The notes under the pieces are model-generated. The model was not told the origin of the DNA, made no database searches, and saw only the letters and a list, made by a program, of their open reading frames with translations. Shown one piece after another: positions 37,541 to 49,599 of a stretch of 64,000 bases of DNA (position 1 is its first letter; the number at the start of each line of letters is the position of its first letter). Source of the stretch: Hetaerina americana. Its lineage: Eukaryota > Arthropoda > Insecta > Odonata > Calopterygidae. The position numbers and the translations under genes were made by a program. The stretch is from NCBI GenBank assembly GCA_022747635.1, contig JAKTNV010000005.1, positions 41,678,238 through 41,742,237 of the forward strand. Reading direction: 5' to 3'.

Positions 37541-38475
37541 ACCGTTCGTGGCACAGGAAGAGGGAGCCACGAGCAAATTACCAAAGGCACACTTGTTTAG
37601 CGGAGCAGCGATTTCTCCCAATTTGTATTTTTTTCATAAATATCGAGGCTCGGAAATTGGAAGAAGAGGACTCCCTGAGATGAGAGACGGGGGTGCTCCC
37701 AGCACCGCATATTATAGTTTGAAGAGGAGTGAGAGGAATTTTGAGGCCAGAGTGGAGGGGCGGAGGCGGAATATACTAGAGGGTGGGGTGTGTGGGACCT
37801 ACGGAAAAGGAGGGAATTTAAACGGGAAAAGGGGGCTCTTCCGACTGCTGGTGGGGATGGTTGGCGGAGGGGGTAATTGGGGAGAGGTGAGAGAATGTGG
37901 AAACAGGACGGTCGGAGTGGTTGGGGTGGACGATATCGGGGAGAATGGGGGGAGATGGTAAGGGGTTGGCTCCAAGCAACCAACCGGAGTGCGGGGACGT
38001 CGGAGGTGCACTGGGAAGGGGGATGACGTTGGAGGGTCCTCGTGGGAGGGGATAGGATAAGATAGAGGGTGGATGAGAGAGAGTAGGGAGGCACGCTTGG
38101 TGGGAAGGGGTTGAACGGGGAGGACGGCGGTCGGAAAGTAAAGGGAGGAGTTTGATTAATTTATATTGCGTGCCTGGCTCACCACCGCAGCCTCTCGAAA
38201 GAGGGTCTCTTCCCTCCCTCTCTCCCTTCCCCCCGCCCTTATTCCTTTTACCTCTTCATTGCCCCGGCGTCTCAGACTCTCCCTCGTCCTCTCTCGGTAC
38301 AAACTCATACCCTTCGCTACTCCCAGCCTTCAACGGTCCTCGTAGCACCTCCTCGATTTTAGATGTCTGCCCTCCCAGCCTGGAGACGACTATATACGCC
38401 GCAGAAAGCCCCATTTTCCCCTGCCCCCCCCCTCCGCAAAGCAGTCAAGAGCACCGCAGGGTTTTTAGGTCGCCG
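37541..38475. repeat. Bipolar island, purine then pyrimidine
   Basis: 37640-38150 is G/A-rich (gtggaggggcggaggcgg; gagaatggggggagatgg). 38185-38440 is C/T-rich (cttccctccctctctccc; ctgccccccccctccgc). The polarity flips near 38160. Confidence 0.6.
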
Positions 38476-39220
38476 AGGGTAAGGGATGTCGCCCAAAGTA
38501 GTGACTTTGAACTGCTGATGTACCAATCTTTTAAGACTTCGTATCCAAGGTAACCCCGCATACCTTGCGCCACTTCACCTTTGCAAACGTGAAGAGCTTA
38601 ACACTACTGATCGCGTCCGCTTCACGGTATCGGAACAAGGGAACATTTTCTCTCCTTCCAGCGAGGCGGTGGGAAGTTAACTTTCTTCATTTAATATTAG
38701 CTAAAGGACTCGATTACTTAGCGCGATGGCATTGAGGATTTCCGTTATTTTGGGAATAAGTCAATTTTTACCTCTGTTACTTATGTGGCAGAATTCTTGA
38801 ATTCCAGGAACATCACAATAGATTGTTATTTTTTTTAATCACAGGAATTCGGCTCCATAGTTTATAGTTTTTTATTGATTTTGGTAGGAAATTTAGGGGT
38901 TGTCGAATATATCAAGCCAAAATTAGTTACGGAAAATAAATAATTGTGAGGCCATGCTTCCACGAAAAATTTATCTAAAATTAATTTATGTTATTTTTTG
39001 AAAGGCACGAGAAAATTTCGGAAATGGAAAGAGGAGAAGGTCCTCTTAATTCTGAAATGAAAGGAAGCTTTGTTACAGGCAAAAAGGGCACTCTTGTCTT
39101 CCGTTTTTGTTCGTTCGGTTTAGTAATTCCTGTCCCACCGCCGGTCTCTTTGATTCTCTAGATATATATAATACGCTATTCCTTTCTTTCATTTTGAATT
39201 CAGGTCTACAAGGACTCTAG
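38476..39220. other. AT-rich spacer, no gene seen
   Basis: No feature supported. Confidence 0.5.
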
Positions 39221-39700
39221 CCGTTCACCTTTCCCCAAACCCTCCCCATCCTTTTTAGTCAGGTCCCTCACCGTTCCCTATCCCTGAAAACCGCTTCATT
39301 TCCCACTTATTCCTCCGTTCCGCTCTGTTTTTTTCCTCCCCTAGTCTTTTTCCCGTCTCGACCCCGTTCCCATCTCTTCTGTCCATTCCTATGTGATTTC
39401 GTTTACTCCTTTTACATTGACCCCGGCTTCCATTTACTTTCCCTCCTTTCCCCCATTTTCTTTTTCCCAGCTCCACCGTCGCTCTAGTGCATTGCAGTAA
39501 GCGACTTCGTGCCCTGAATCTGGGATCATATTTTTAGGACTTCGAGATGAGGATCTTCCTCTTCCCCTCGCCGCTCATTTTCTTTTTCCTATTTTTTCCC
39601 CGTCTCTTTGTTACCGAAATCTATTTATTTTTCTTGCTTCTCTTTTGTATCATTACGTTTCTTTCCCGAGTTTCTCTGGCACATCGATTCGAATGCCTAA
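39221..39700. repeat. Pyrimidine-rich island
   Basis: C/T-rich + strand in two stretches (39225-39480 and 39550-39670). A small perfect hairpin follows at 39752-39767 (CGACCT/AGGTCG). Confidence 0.5.
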
Positions 39701-39881
39701 CTCGTTACGAGGGTAGCCCTCTATCCTGGTAGGTTGTTGAGGAGAAAGGTTCGACCTCGGAAGGTCGAGGGATCCGAAAGACTTTTTTTTCGTGCCGTTT
39801 GTTGTATGCCGTTGACCCTCTACCGCAGTGACGACGTACTCAGCGATGTATTTCCTATTACATATTTTTTTGTTTATACAG

Positions 39882-39883
<2 letters not shown>

Positions 39884-39922
<39 letters not shown>
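39884..39922. repeat. (CA)n(TA)n microsatellite
   Basis: About 14 CA units run directly into about 5 TA units. Confidence 0.95.
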
Positions 39923-39923
<1 letters not shown>

Positions 39924-40359
39924 TCACCTTTTTATGTTTTTCCCAACCCGCTTCCCGTTCCTCTCTTTTGCGTCGAATTAGCGTGAAAACTTTTTGAGTG
40001 TTTCATCTAAAATGAGAAAGAAGCGAGTCGGGAGACAATTTTGGGGCATCGTCCCTAAAACTTGGCTCACTTCATTATCCCAGGACGAATACCGATGAAC
40101 CTCGTAATTAATTAGCCGTTTAATCATGGCTCAGTTAATATTTTTTTAGGACGAGGGGTACCTATTTTTTATTGAGGGAAAATTTAACTCTTTCCGTCGG
40201 AGGAGACTTCCGTGTACGACGGTGTGAGTGTGGGTCGCCATTTCCTTTTAAAGCTCGTGACTGCGTCTCAATTACTCTTCTCAAAGTTTCTTCACGGGGC
40301 CTCGCTGTTTTCGGTTGGCTCCAAGAGGAGATGGGGGGACGCGCGGAGGCGGGTACTCA

Positions 40360-40760
40360 TTAAGAGGTCTTCCCACCCCCGAATCAACTGCCCTCCGCCT
40401 CCCACCCTCTTCCCACCTACCCCTGCGGAGGAGAAACTTGGCTCTGAACCAATAATCACGGTCTGTGTTACTAGCCCTCGCCCCCCTCCCTCACCATTGT
40501 ACACACTGTGAGCCTCCCCCCCCCCCCGTTTGCATATCTATCGGCAGTGTTGCGAAGTGGCAGCGAGGCCGGCAGTGAAGTTTTGCGCTTGCTGAGCATT
40601 AAGTATGTATTCAAATTTTTCTTCTTCCGCTTCTCCTCGACTTGTTCCTTCCGCCTACCTCCAGGTCTCCTTCCCGCCCGCCTCCCCGACTTCGGCCTCC
40701 TCGACCCCTGCCGTCTCTCTCCCCCACTCCCTCCCAACCCTACCTTCCTCCTCTCCGGGA
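40360..40760. repeat. C-rich pyrimidine island
   Basis: C-rich + strand, including a run of 12 C at 40516-40527 and Pro-codon-like stretches at 40660-40750. Confidence 0.55.
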
Positions 40761-42125
40761 TTCAAGCGCCGTTGTGAACGCTCGAGTTTTGCATTTTTGC
40801 TGCTGCCGCCGCCTCCGCTGCGGAAGTCTCTCCGGGCTGAGGCCCCTTCATCTGCCGCGGCTTGCTATATATTTCAGCGAGAATTCGTAGGTAATTAGAG
40901 AGGGTATATCTTCGCCAGAGGAAAGTTGGGAGTCGCGGCGGTGAAGCATTACGTGTGCAGAATCTCTACTTTTGCTTTGATTGAGCCATGCAACGAGTAA
41001 TTAGGCTAACGTTCTGGAAATTTTAATTTTTCCTGTGCTACCGTAATTGCGGATAAAAATTTTGAAAATATAATTGGAGAAGGACTAAAATTTAACTCGT
41101 TTGGGCAACATTTTACAAATGAGGAACTTGATGCTATAGAGCAGAACTTTGTTTCTGGTTGTTACTCAGATTAATATCTCAACGTTTTTTTCAATTAATA
41201 ACGACTGCTGGGTTGGCTTTTATTCCATTTGCACTGCCATTCCATGCACTTCGAACAAATGGACGTACGAATTTTAAGTGGAAGCGAATTTTAAGTTTAA
41301 GCGAATTTTAAATACCGAAAAAATTACCTAAAATGACTGACTAAAAAGATTGTAAATTTATTTTTCCCATGGATTATTTCTGTCGACTCTAAAGCTTTAG
41401 TCATTTCACAGATTGTTACATAATTTTGTATTTATTTTTACATTATATATTTTTGTGATAAATTTGGCTAATTGAAAGGGAGCAAGCCCACTGCACTTCT
41501 TTTTTTGCGTATTATCTCAATGCATCTTACACTTAGGGCGCTCTTACGAGACTCGTATGAAGTCTTAGGGCTTTCTAGGACAAATTAGATATGCTCTAGT
41601 GCTTCTTCTACTCCTGCATGATGCTCTATAAGCCGCCGATAGGGTGTGTGGAAGTGACTCCTCACGAGGCATTCAATGCCAAACTCTGCTTTTGCCCAAA
41701 TGTTGCTTACTAACATATATGCTAAGAATGTAGGCAATGTTAACTCCTCCGGAGGAAACTCTGCTTGCAATTATATTTGTTTGAGATAAGTACGAAATTT
41801 TATTCAAGCCCTAGTAAGAGGTTACATTCCTGTTTCGGATTATTTTTGGTGAAACCACGTTACAGTTGCATGCATGCTGCATTAGAGTGAGTGCTTAGGG
41901 GGTTTAAGAAATTTTTGTGGCATCATGCTCATTTTGATCAAAATGCAATTACGCATCCATCGAAACATCAATCAGACATTTTGTTAGCAAAAAACACAAA
42001 AGTAAAACGGCATCGAGGTGGTTTCCATGGTATTTCAATAATATACTCATTAGTGGCGGGAAATGGTCGGTGTTCCCTCTACTTCGGCCCGCGGTCACTG
42101 GATGCATAACTTCAAATTTCGTTCG
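40761..42125. other. AT-rich spacer with a 17-mer tandem and a small open frame
   Basis: No supported gene. 41770-41588 on the minus strand is open for 61 codons with unusually balanced, non-repetitive residues, but it has no recognised domain or splice signals. Confidence 0.45.
41266..41316. repeat. 17-bp tandem repeat, three copies
   Basis: CGAATTTTAA starts at 41268, 41285 and 41302, a spacing of exactly 17 bp. The intervening bases diverge slightly (GTGGAAG, GTTTAAG). Confidence 0.85.
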
Positions 42126-42665
42126 GGCAGCTTCCATTCTACTTGCCTTTCAATCTGTGTTTCCTTTCCGTGCCCCAGCATGGATTTTTCTGCCTCTCCC
42201 CTCTCCCGCTTCATCGGCGAAAACGATCTGGAATGAGATTTTCGCTGACAGAATATGACCCCAGGAATAAGATCGAGCTCTGTCCGCGGGAAAAGGCAAA
42301 TGGAATGCGCCCATTTCATCCGCGGGAGAAGGGGCGTCGTGACGCTGGAATCGAAATAACAAAAAATATTACTCAAAGGAATGGGAGCCTAGGGTTCGTA
42401 TCTCCCCTTCTCTCTTCCCCTCTCTCCATCCCTCTAACCCCGCACCTGCCATACCGAGTTTTTGTGACGAGTGCCACACCATGGGAGGAAAAAAGTCCAT
42501 ATTGCTTTTCGGTCCGCTCCTCGAGCGCCTCTTCAGGAAGCCATGGCGGGTGGATAGTGGCATTGCGATTTTGTGAATTCTTTTTTAACAGGACGTCCGC
42601 TATCCAAAAGTTCATTCCTCCCTATAGGTCCCTCTCCCATACATCATCCCGTCTCTCTTTCGCGT
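42126..42665. repeat. Weak pyrimidine-rich island
   Basis: Mixed composition with C/T-rich parts at 42160-42215, 42395-42445 and 42620-42660. Open frames on both strands are not recognised. Confidence 0.35.
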
Positions 42666-44721
42666 AGAAGATAAGGTGGCGAGGTAAACGAAGGGGTCAA
42701 ATGGAAATGCAGTTTGCATTTGCAGCCGATAAACTGTGGTACACTTCCATATTATAGACACGTGCCCGGTCTACAAAAGACTATCCCCATGATGAGAGTA
42801 GCTCTAAAATTAAGGTTTTCCTTTTTAAATAGGCGTAGCGGCTACTTTTGGAGTAAATATATTTTATCTACGTATAATTTTATGGGGTGCAGTATTAACT
42901 TTCAAACGCAGGTGATATTTATTCCTTGTCAAAATGTATACATCTATAATTCTCCGGCGTTTTCGTGTATACACTCGTCAAGTATTATTTCATTTCCCTC
43001 ATGTTTTTCATTTTAATACACGAGGTTTGCCATTCTACTGATCACAGTCGGGGAAGCCACGTATCCAGAAAGAGAGTCGCTTTCCATCTCTTCGGACACA
43101 ACGCGATGTCTTTCGCTTCTCATAGTTTTTAAAAACTATACATGTGTCTGGGTCATAACCAGGGAAGGAAATGTTCTACGAAAAAATGCATTGTATATGA
43201 ATTATTTCTAATCATGTGGTACATTAAATTTGGGTGTATTCAGGCAGTGCTTTCTAAATCATTTTGTCACTTGAGTGCAGGCGTACGAACGATATTAACT
43301 CCTCTCTCGACTAGCTGCGTCCCTGATTGGTGTGGTGCGAGAGGTGTTTAAGTGTCATCATCTTCGGCGGCCGTCCTGCGAATGCAGCTATCTCCATCTA
43401 TGCTCTATAATAAAGCACAATACTACAATATTTGAATATTTAAAACATTATTTCAATATAATTTTAGACATAATATTCAATAGGAGCAGATCAAAGTTTT
43501 CTCCGTCACAATTTTTACCTTAGCCGTTGAAGATTCGTGTAACGGGTGAGTGTCCCTGAGACAAAGCTTTCCAAAACCTCCGTCTTCGAGCTATATAAAC
43601 CTCATCCTGGCGTTTTAATTTGCTCAGAAATACTTTCCACATGCTCGCGTTCTTGGTAATTCTGGTAGAACTGGCACGACAACTCTTAGGTCGGTCTTTT
43701 TGAAACGAAACAATTGCGTTCTTTGTTCACCGGGATGTGCATCGTAGTAGCGCGCTTCGCGTAGGCAGGAGAATAGCTAAATGAGCCCTAGGAAGCCCTT
43801 TCGTTAAGTCCTCGGCGTTCGGTCCCACACGCCACAACCGTGGCCTCAGATATATGTGACTAATTTGGGGTATTTCAAACATGCCTCTCAGACCGAATCC
43901 CATCTCGCCGTTTTCGTTTCTCTTCCCATTTCATGCCATTCTTACGGAATTCCCGTCTACTCTTACAAAAAGAAGGTCTTGGCGCAGATTCTCCGCATAT
44001 TTAATCCTTTTTCTGCGTGTCTATAGTGCGATAATGTGCCTACTGTGACAACCGCCCCACGAATGTCTCTCATGATTTTTTCACCAAAACAGAGAAAATG
44101 TGAAACACTTATTTTATTTTTCGCCACACTCGATCCTGTATATACTTTTGTGCATGAAAATTTGTGTTTTTTGGTTGTTTTTTCATTTAAATCTTTGTGT
44201 TCTTTTTAACCCGTCTACAAGTGAATTTTTGATTAGTCTAAAACATTACCTCTACGTTTGGGGTGTGTCAGTATGTCCTTTGAGTATTCCTAGTTTTTAA
44301 ATGCGCGTAATTGCATACAACAGAGCAATCAAAGGGGCTTTATAATTATTGTTTGTCCTTTATCATTTTAAAATAACTCATTTTTGCTTGATGCATACGT
44401 TTTCTGTATTTTAAATCATTAAAAAGTCGAAATTTTTTGTCTTACTGTAAAAGCGCATTCTTGTGTTGCAATTCAGCTCGTTATTTAATCCCAACACAGG
44501 AAGCTTGCGCTAATTGCTTTTCTCGTTTTGATCCTTACTTTATTTTTTCTGTACGTGCCGTTATACCATGAGAACCATCTAATGCAATGAAAATATTCTA
44601 CGGAAAATAAGACTGCAACTCGCCAAGGTAAGGCCGTGTTGCGTTAAAATTCGCCCGGTCTACATGCGTGACTCGGGAATGTATTGCTCGTCAGCGACCT
44701 TCGATAAAAGCTCTTTATTTC

Positions 44722-44751
44722 AGTTGCATTTACCAAGGGGTAAATGCAACT
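44722..44751. repeat. Perfect 13-bp hairpin
   Basis: AGTTGCATTTACC (44722-44734) pairs perfectly with GGTAAATGCAACT (44739-44751) over loop AAGG. Confidence 0.85.
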
Positions 44752-44948
44752 TATGCAATAAGCCAACATCTAACTCGCCATTTGAAAGACAGGCAATACA
44801 GCATACATTTCTTATATTGAGAGCAGACAAGTCGTCTCTATAGCATTGACTCCCAAAAATATGTTGTATGAAGTACTGTTGATCTTTTAGATTCAGATTT
44901 GCAGTAAAAAGATACCTTTCGCTTGAATGTATTTATGTTATTTATATC

Positions 44949-44973
44949 ATTCAGTGCATTCTATGCACTGAAT
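44949..44973. repeat. Perfect 11-bp hairpin
   Basis: ATTCAGTGCAT (44949-44959) pairs perfectly with ATGCACTGAAT (44963-44973) over a 3-nt loop, 200 bp from the previous hairpin. Confidence 0.85.
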
Positions 44974-45670
44974 AAATTCATAACCATTCATTAGCAATTA
45001 TATTATTTCTGCTACGGATCCGCTTGAAATTATTATTTTATTCCTAGAAAATATAGTCCCGTGCAAATATTTACTTCTAATAATGATTTTTTACATAGTA
45101 ATCGAAAAAATCTATTCTATATCTTTAATTTAGTTTATATTGCGTATTATAAATCAGGAATTATACCCAATATGATACCTCATTAAGTCATATTAACAGG
45201 TTGACGAAGACCCAGACAGAAATTTAAAATTGGAAGTTAATCAGTGAAAACGAATTTGCACGGGGCACTATCGAATCATGATATTAAAATAATGCATTTC
45301 CTGAAACGGAAACAAATATACTCTATATGTACCAAGCGCGTTTTAGGCTAAGGTATTTTAAATTAATTTTGGAAATGTTCCAGCCTGTGAAGTCTGTAGG
45401 AGTGCAAAACGCGGGCAATTCTTTCAGATTACTTCTTTTGGGGAAAAAATATATCTAAGCACCAAATCTTACTAATTATACCTAGCTTTACGGCAGGGAA
45501 ATCATCCCCACGAACAGAGTCTAATTTTATGGCCCCTAATAAAGCAAAATTGACGTAAATAGTTGGCTTCTACCTTTAGAGTTTACCACTGGTTAAGTAC
45601 TATTTGGAAAATAAAAGACCGAGTAACAATGGGAGCAAGAGTTTCAAAGCATGAAAAACGAAATGGGGCG

Positions 45671-46545
45671 TGTGTCAGTGAATACAAAATGGTAAAGACG
45701 GAAAGGGGGAAAGGCGAAAAGGGAAAAAGGCCGTTGGCGAGAAAAGAAGGGTAGTGCTGGGTGTTTGGGAGGGTCGTCGGGTGTGGGAGGAGGTGGGATC
45801 AAGGGATTGGACAAAAAGCCACTCGATTTCTAAAACCGCGGAAATGTCGCCCGGCAGGTTGGACGGCCTTTTCGCTCCAGATTCCTCTGTTTGACCTTTT
45901 TGTTCCTCATCGGGTCTCTGAAGCGTGTCGTCCAGGGGACCCTCCACCTCCCACCCTCCCACGCCCGACACTCACATCCACAGCCCGCCTCGTCCCTTCC
46001 CTCCTCGCTCCTTCCGTGGCCCCTGTTTTTAAAAACTTCCCTCGACCGTTCCCCGCCGCACGGAGAAGCCCTCCCACAACTACGTACTACGCCTCCTCTG
46101 TGTCCCTTTTCTGCCATCGCCTAACGCTACCAAAACTCACTCTTCTCTCTTTCATCGCCTTTCTCTCCTCTCCCCCTTCCCCCGTCATCCCTTTACCCTT
46201 TACCTACTCCTCCCCACACCCCCTTGTCTCCTGCAGGGGCCGCCGGATCTGCTCCGCGGAGCGTGTGCTGCCCCCTATTCAGAGTGACCTGCGAGCCTCC
46301 CAATCCTCCTCTCTCTCTCGCTCCATCCTCTTCACATCCTCCTCTGCCCACGTATCCCCATCAAACCTTCTCTCCCTCCCGCCAGCCCCTCCCTTCTTCC
46401 TTATACACATTACACCCCATCGCTTTCCCAACTCACGCCCTCGAAACACTACCCCTCCCCCCGGCCCTATCCCCTTTCGCCGAACTACGTGCCGTCCACT
46501 CCTTTCGTGTGAAGAGTCGTCGCCATGGAGACTAGTAATGAGCGG
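45671..46545. repeat. Bipolar island, purine then pyrimidine
   Basis: 45690-45800 is G/A-rich and 45880-46480 is strongly C/T-rich. The 263-codon plus frame over 45761-46552 is the longest in the window, but it is Pro/Ser/Leu low complexity with no family signature, so I treat it as compositional. Confidence 0.55.
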
Positions 46546-48486
46546 GTTGTAATCTTCAGGGGTTAGCGGTCTGGTTGGATCTTTTCGCCACGCCAGTAAA
46601 GGAGGTAGTTAGCGTGCGCGGCTCTGTGGGCTGGCCTATGACAAGGGGAGCGTGATGCAGTTTATCGGGAGTTTGCATTGCCCATATTTTCGCACAGCTC
46701 TGTTGTTAAGGATGGCGAGTATGGTAAACCCATCATGATTCCCAAGTGCAAGTTCGTAAAATGAGTGACGTGGTGAAACTTATATCTCAATATTATACCA
46801 GAGGCTGCCAAAGAAGCCACAGTATTATGTCACATGCAGCAAGTATGGAAGAGTCGGTCTACAGAGAGTCAAATGGCTGTCAAATTTAGTTAATTTAAGG
46901 TTTATCTGTCCATTAAGTCATAAGGGTTGATTATAAAACTGGGTTTAATCAGTGCCAGCCTGCAGGGAAAAATTAAATGAGTCAATGAAGTAAGTTAATT
47001 TTCAATGGTATCTTCCCTTAAGCCCCAACGACGTTAATGAAGTCTTAAGGAATGATACGGTAAAGTTTTCGTGTTTTTATAGTTACCTTGAAATTTTTCA
47101 TGAAGAAAAAAAATGCGAATGTAATCGTACATGTTCTATACTAGACGATATCTAGGCTCTGGCTGAGGAATTTCCTATTATTCTATATATATAATTCGTA
47201 GTGAAATATAAGTTTGGTGCATATGCTTCAGCGTGAGTTAGCACTTTTATATTCATGGATTACCTCTCACTAGGATCCTTTCCAACCATTTCTGTACTCG
47301 CGCTTCCAGAAGTTGTGTAAGCTTCACGACGAATGGGATTACGGCAGAGACCAATGCAATATATTTCCATAGTTCACGAACACCCAAGCGCCGTGATTAT
47401 CGGCTCGGTAAATTCGATCCACGGTGAGTAGTTGCGGGGGCGGCATCCACCCTAAGCTCAGATTCCGAACCTACAGCGAAGTTGGTTCATTTACAAAGTA
47501 AATTTTGCACCCGTGATAAGTGGAGAGGAACAGATAGCGAATAAGTAAAGGATAAGGAGTTAGATTTACTACGGGAACGTGTTCGTTAATTCACATTCCA
47601 GTTCACAATACCTCGGAGAAACATATAGTATGAATTACTTGTAAAAAATTTATCAAAGTGTTACCGCCTGGAGGATTTAAATCGGTGTTGCTGGTCAACC
47701 TAAAGAATTTTCGCGTCTGTCATTTCGATGATTCTCGTTTATTATTGTGGGTAAAATTAAAACACATAAAAAAAGAAAATACTCTTTCCTTCATTATTTT
47801 TTACAATAGGTACCCATTTGTATTCGTTCCACCTAATCGCCGTCCTAACGTCTTGGTTTTAGTTTGTCTTGTGTGAGAGTTACGTGTACATTTATAATAC
47901 GATGTTTCTGTTGAAAAGAGGTTAGTCGGGTAAAGTTTAATCGAAATATCGAGCCGAAGGACCTAACCTATGAGCAATGCTCACCGTCTTATTGTTAACA
48001 TTTTAGAATTACGACTATTGATTTCCACAAACGGTTACGAATCTGCCAATCATAGGTAATGAGTGATTAATCATAAAAAAATATTTTTTGAATTTAAACA
48101 ATCGGAATCTTTTACCTTGGATAACATTCAATACTTTAAATGATTAATATTTAGACATATCTCATAAAATCATGAATATCTTGCAAAACATGATATTTTG
48201 GCAATTTATTAACTGAGGTATTTATGTTTTATTCAAACTTTTCTCGTTTTCAAGTTTGGATATATATTGATAAAAGCTCGGTACCTACATCATAAATAAA
48301 TAATAATCATTGACCCTTCAGTAACAATCTAATTGAAGTATATTAACTTCTTTTAAATTTATTTAGTCATTATTATTGTTACTGAATGAGCTGGATTTTA
48401 TTTTGTACTTGTTTTTCGTACAAATAATGATTGGTAATGTTTCCTCGGATGATGAATCTTTAAATATTTCTATTTTCTCTTTTCAG
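46546..48486 (+). other. Sequence upstream of the first visible slit exon
   Basis: AT-rich with no LRR-like 72-bp exon that I could find. By phase, the exon at 48487 needs an upstream exon ending in the first two bases of a codon, so this is intron. It ends in a polypyrimidine tract and TTTCAG at 48481-48486. Confidence 0.55.
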
Positions 48487-48558
48487 GGACATGAGCCACA
48501 ACGAACTTGTTGTCATCGCTCGCAAAACTTTACGAGGCGTGTCAGCTCTGAAAAACCT
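48487..48558 (+). CDS. sli: slit exon: one leucine-rich repeat of domain 1
   Basis: A 72-bp exon encodes one complete 24-residue LRR containing DMSHNELVVIARKTLRG and SALKN. It lies between a TTTTCAG acceptor and a GTGAGT donor. It starts with the last base of a split codon (giving Leu with an upstream CT) and ends with CT, so exons of this type add whole repeats in frame. The residues line up with the penultimate-LRR region of the first LRR domain in arthropod Slit. Slit is a secreted midline repellent that binds Robo receptors. The upstream exons, including the start codon and signal peptide, are not visible here. Confidence 0.9.
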
Positions 48559-48850
48559 GTGAGTATGCCTCTGTCCTTAGTGTACAGTCAACTGGTTTGA
48601 GATTAAAGCAGTGGAAATAATTCTCAAATTTGTCAGTTAATTCATTACGTAATTATCTAAATTTTCCTATGATATTTAACTGTAAAATATGTACCCTTCA
48701 ATAAAAAAATTATAGTATCCTGATATCATTCTAATCAGACTGATAAACAGTTTTAATGAACTTTTTTATACCAAAAAACATGTTAAACAATTGATTTGGA
48801 TGCATTGCACAAATCCTCCCCTATTGACCCAAAGTTTATTTATGTTTTAG
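48559..48850 (+). other. sli: slit intron, 292 bp
   Basis: Begins GTGAGT and ends TTTATGTTTTAG. AT-rich, with nothing else recognised inside. Confidence 0.9.
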
Positions 48851-48922
48851 CCAACTCGACAACAACCAGTTGACCTGCATCGATGAAGCAGCAGTTCGTG
48901 GTTTGAAGGATTTGGAAGTGTT
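48851..48922 (+). CDS. sli: slit exon: next leucine-rich repeat of domain 1
   Basis: A second 72-bp, 24-residue LRR exon has the same phase as the previous one. It encodes QLDNNQLTCIDEAAVRGL followed by KDLEV. QLDNNQ(I/L)(T/S)C(I/L) is highly conserved in Slit proteins (Drosophila QLDNNQITCLDE, vertebrate QLDNNQISCIED, as recalled), which makes this the most diagnostic segment in the window. The donor is GTAAGT. Codons 1 and 24 are split across the introns, as expected for LRR exons that can duplicate without shifting frame. Confidence 0.93.
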
Positions 48923-49284
48923 GTAAGTATATAAGTTATCTTTTCCCCACATACTCCTCGTATTTTGGCAAGAGTCCTCTACCTTTCCCAGTTTAATCAT
49001 AAGCATTTTTTATTATATTTTACTAAACCTGTGCTTTTTGAAATTATGAAATATTAAATTATTTAATTGCTCACGCTTTGCTATTACTTATTGCTAAATT
49101 CAAGAGTAGTAGATATACTGGAATCCAAATGATGTAGAAGCAATCATATAAAATATTGTAGTATTTTTGCTTTTATTAGGGAAACCGGCAATGATAACTA
49201 ACGTATGCTTTATACGATAGGTATATGCTATACTGGTGACGTATAGTGTATAATATGTGCTTGTACTGATGATTAAGTCAGATG

Positions 49285-49460
49285 ACGCTGACGTCTGATG
49301 GGTGGAATGGTTAGACACATATTGAAGGGTCCCCGGTCCAAATCTAGACAATGACTCTGGACACCAGCAGTCAAAATTAATATGATTTTCTGATCGAATC
49401 TCAATAAAAATATACCGAAAGCCCAGGGAAAAAATACCTACCTTAATGTGTTTCATGCAA
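49285..49460 (+). mobile_element. Truncated tRNA-derived SINE (tentative)
   Basis: GGTGGAATGGTTAGACAC (from about 49301) resembles a tRNA D-arm / A box of the TGGTTAG..C type. GGTCCCCGGTCCAAATC (from about 49329) resembles the T-arm / B box. They are only about 25 nt apart, so roughly 10-15 nt of the tRNA-like head appear deleted. An AATAAAAATA stretch lies near 49403-49412. Boundaries are uncertain. Confidence 0.4.
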
Positions 49461-49550
49461 AGTTCAGCTTATTCCCTTGCGACCTCTCTCCTCGTACTTG
49501 AAATCGACCAATAGGTTAAAAACGTGGAGTAAGAAGGAAAGCAAGGAATA

Positions 49551-49574
49551 CAGAGAGTGTTCCAAAAGTAGTGC
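49551..49574. repeat. mariner terminal inverted repeat, end A
   Basis: First 24 bp of the element, next to TA at 49549-49550. This is the end downstream of the transposase. Confidence 0.7.
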
Positions 49575-49599
49575 AATTATTTAAAAAAATTGATTTATT

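Larger units (their letters stand above)
42666..45670. other. Long AT-rich spacer with small palindromes
   Basis: No gene seen. It contains a perfect 18-bp palindrome ATAGTTTTTAAAAACTAT at 43124-43141 and the two hairpins listed next. Confidence 0.55.

Noticed and set aside
45761..46552. 263-codon plus-strand open frame, the longest in the window
   Set aside because: Lies in a C/T-rich island; the peptide is Pro/Ser/Leu low complexity with no domain, and stops are depleted only because of composition.
46560..46680. Possible tRNA-like head (GTTAGCGTGCGCGGCTC)
   Set aside because: No matching B box was found, so evidence is insufficient.
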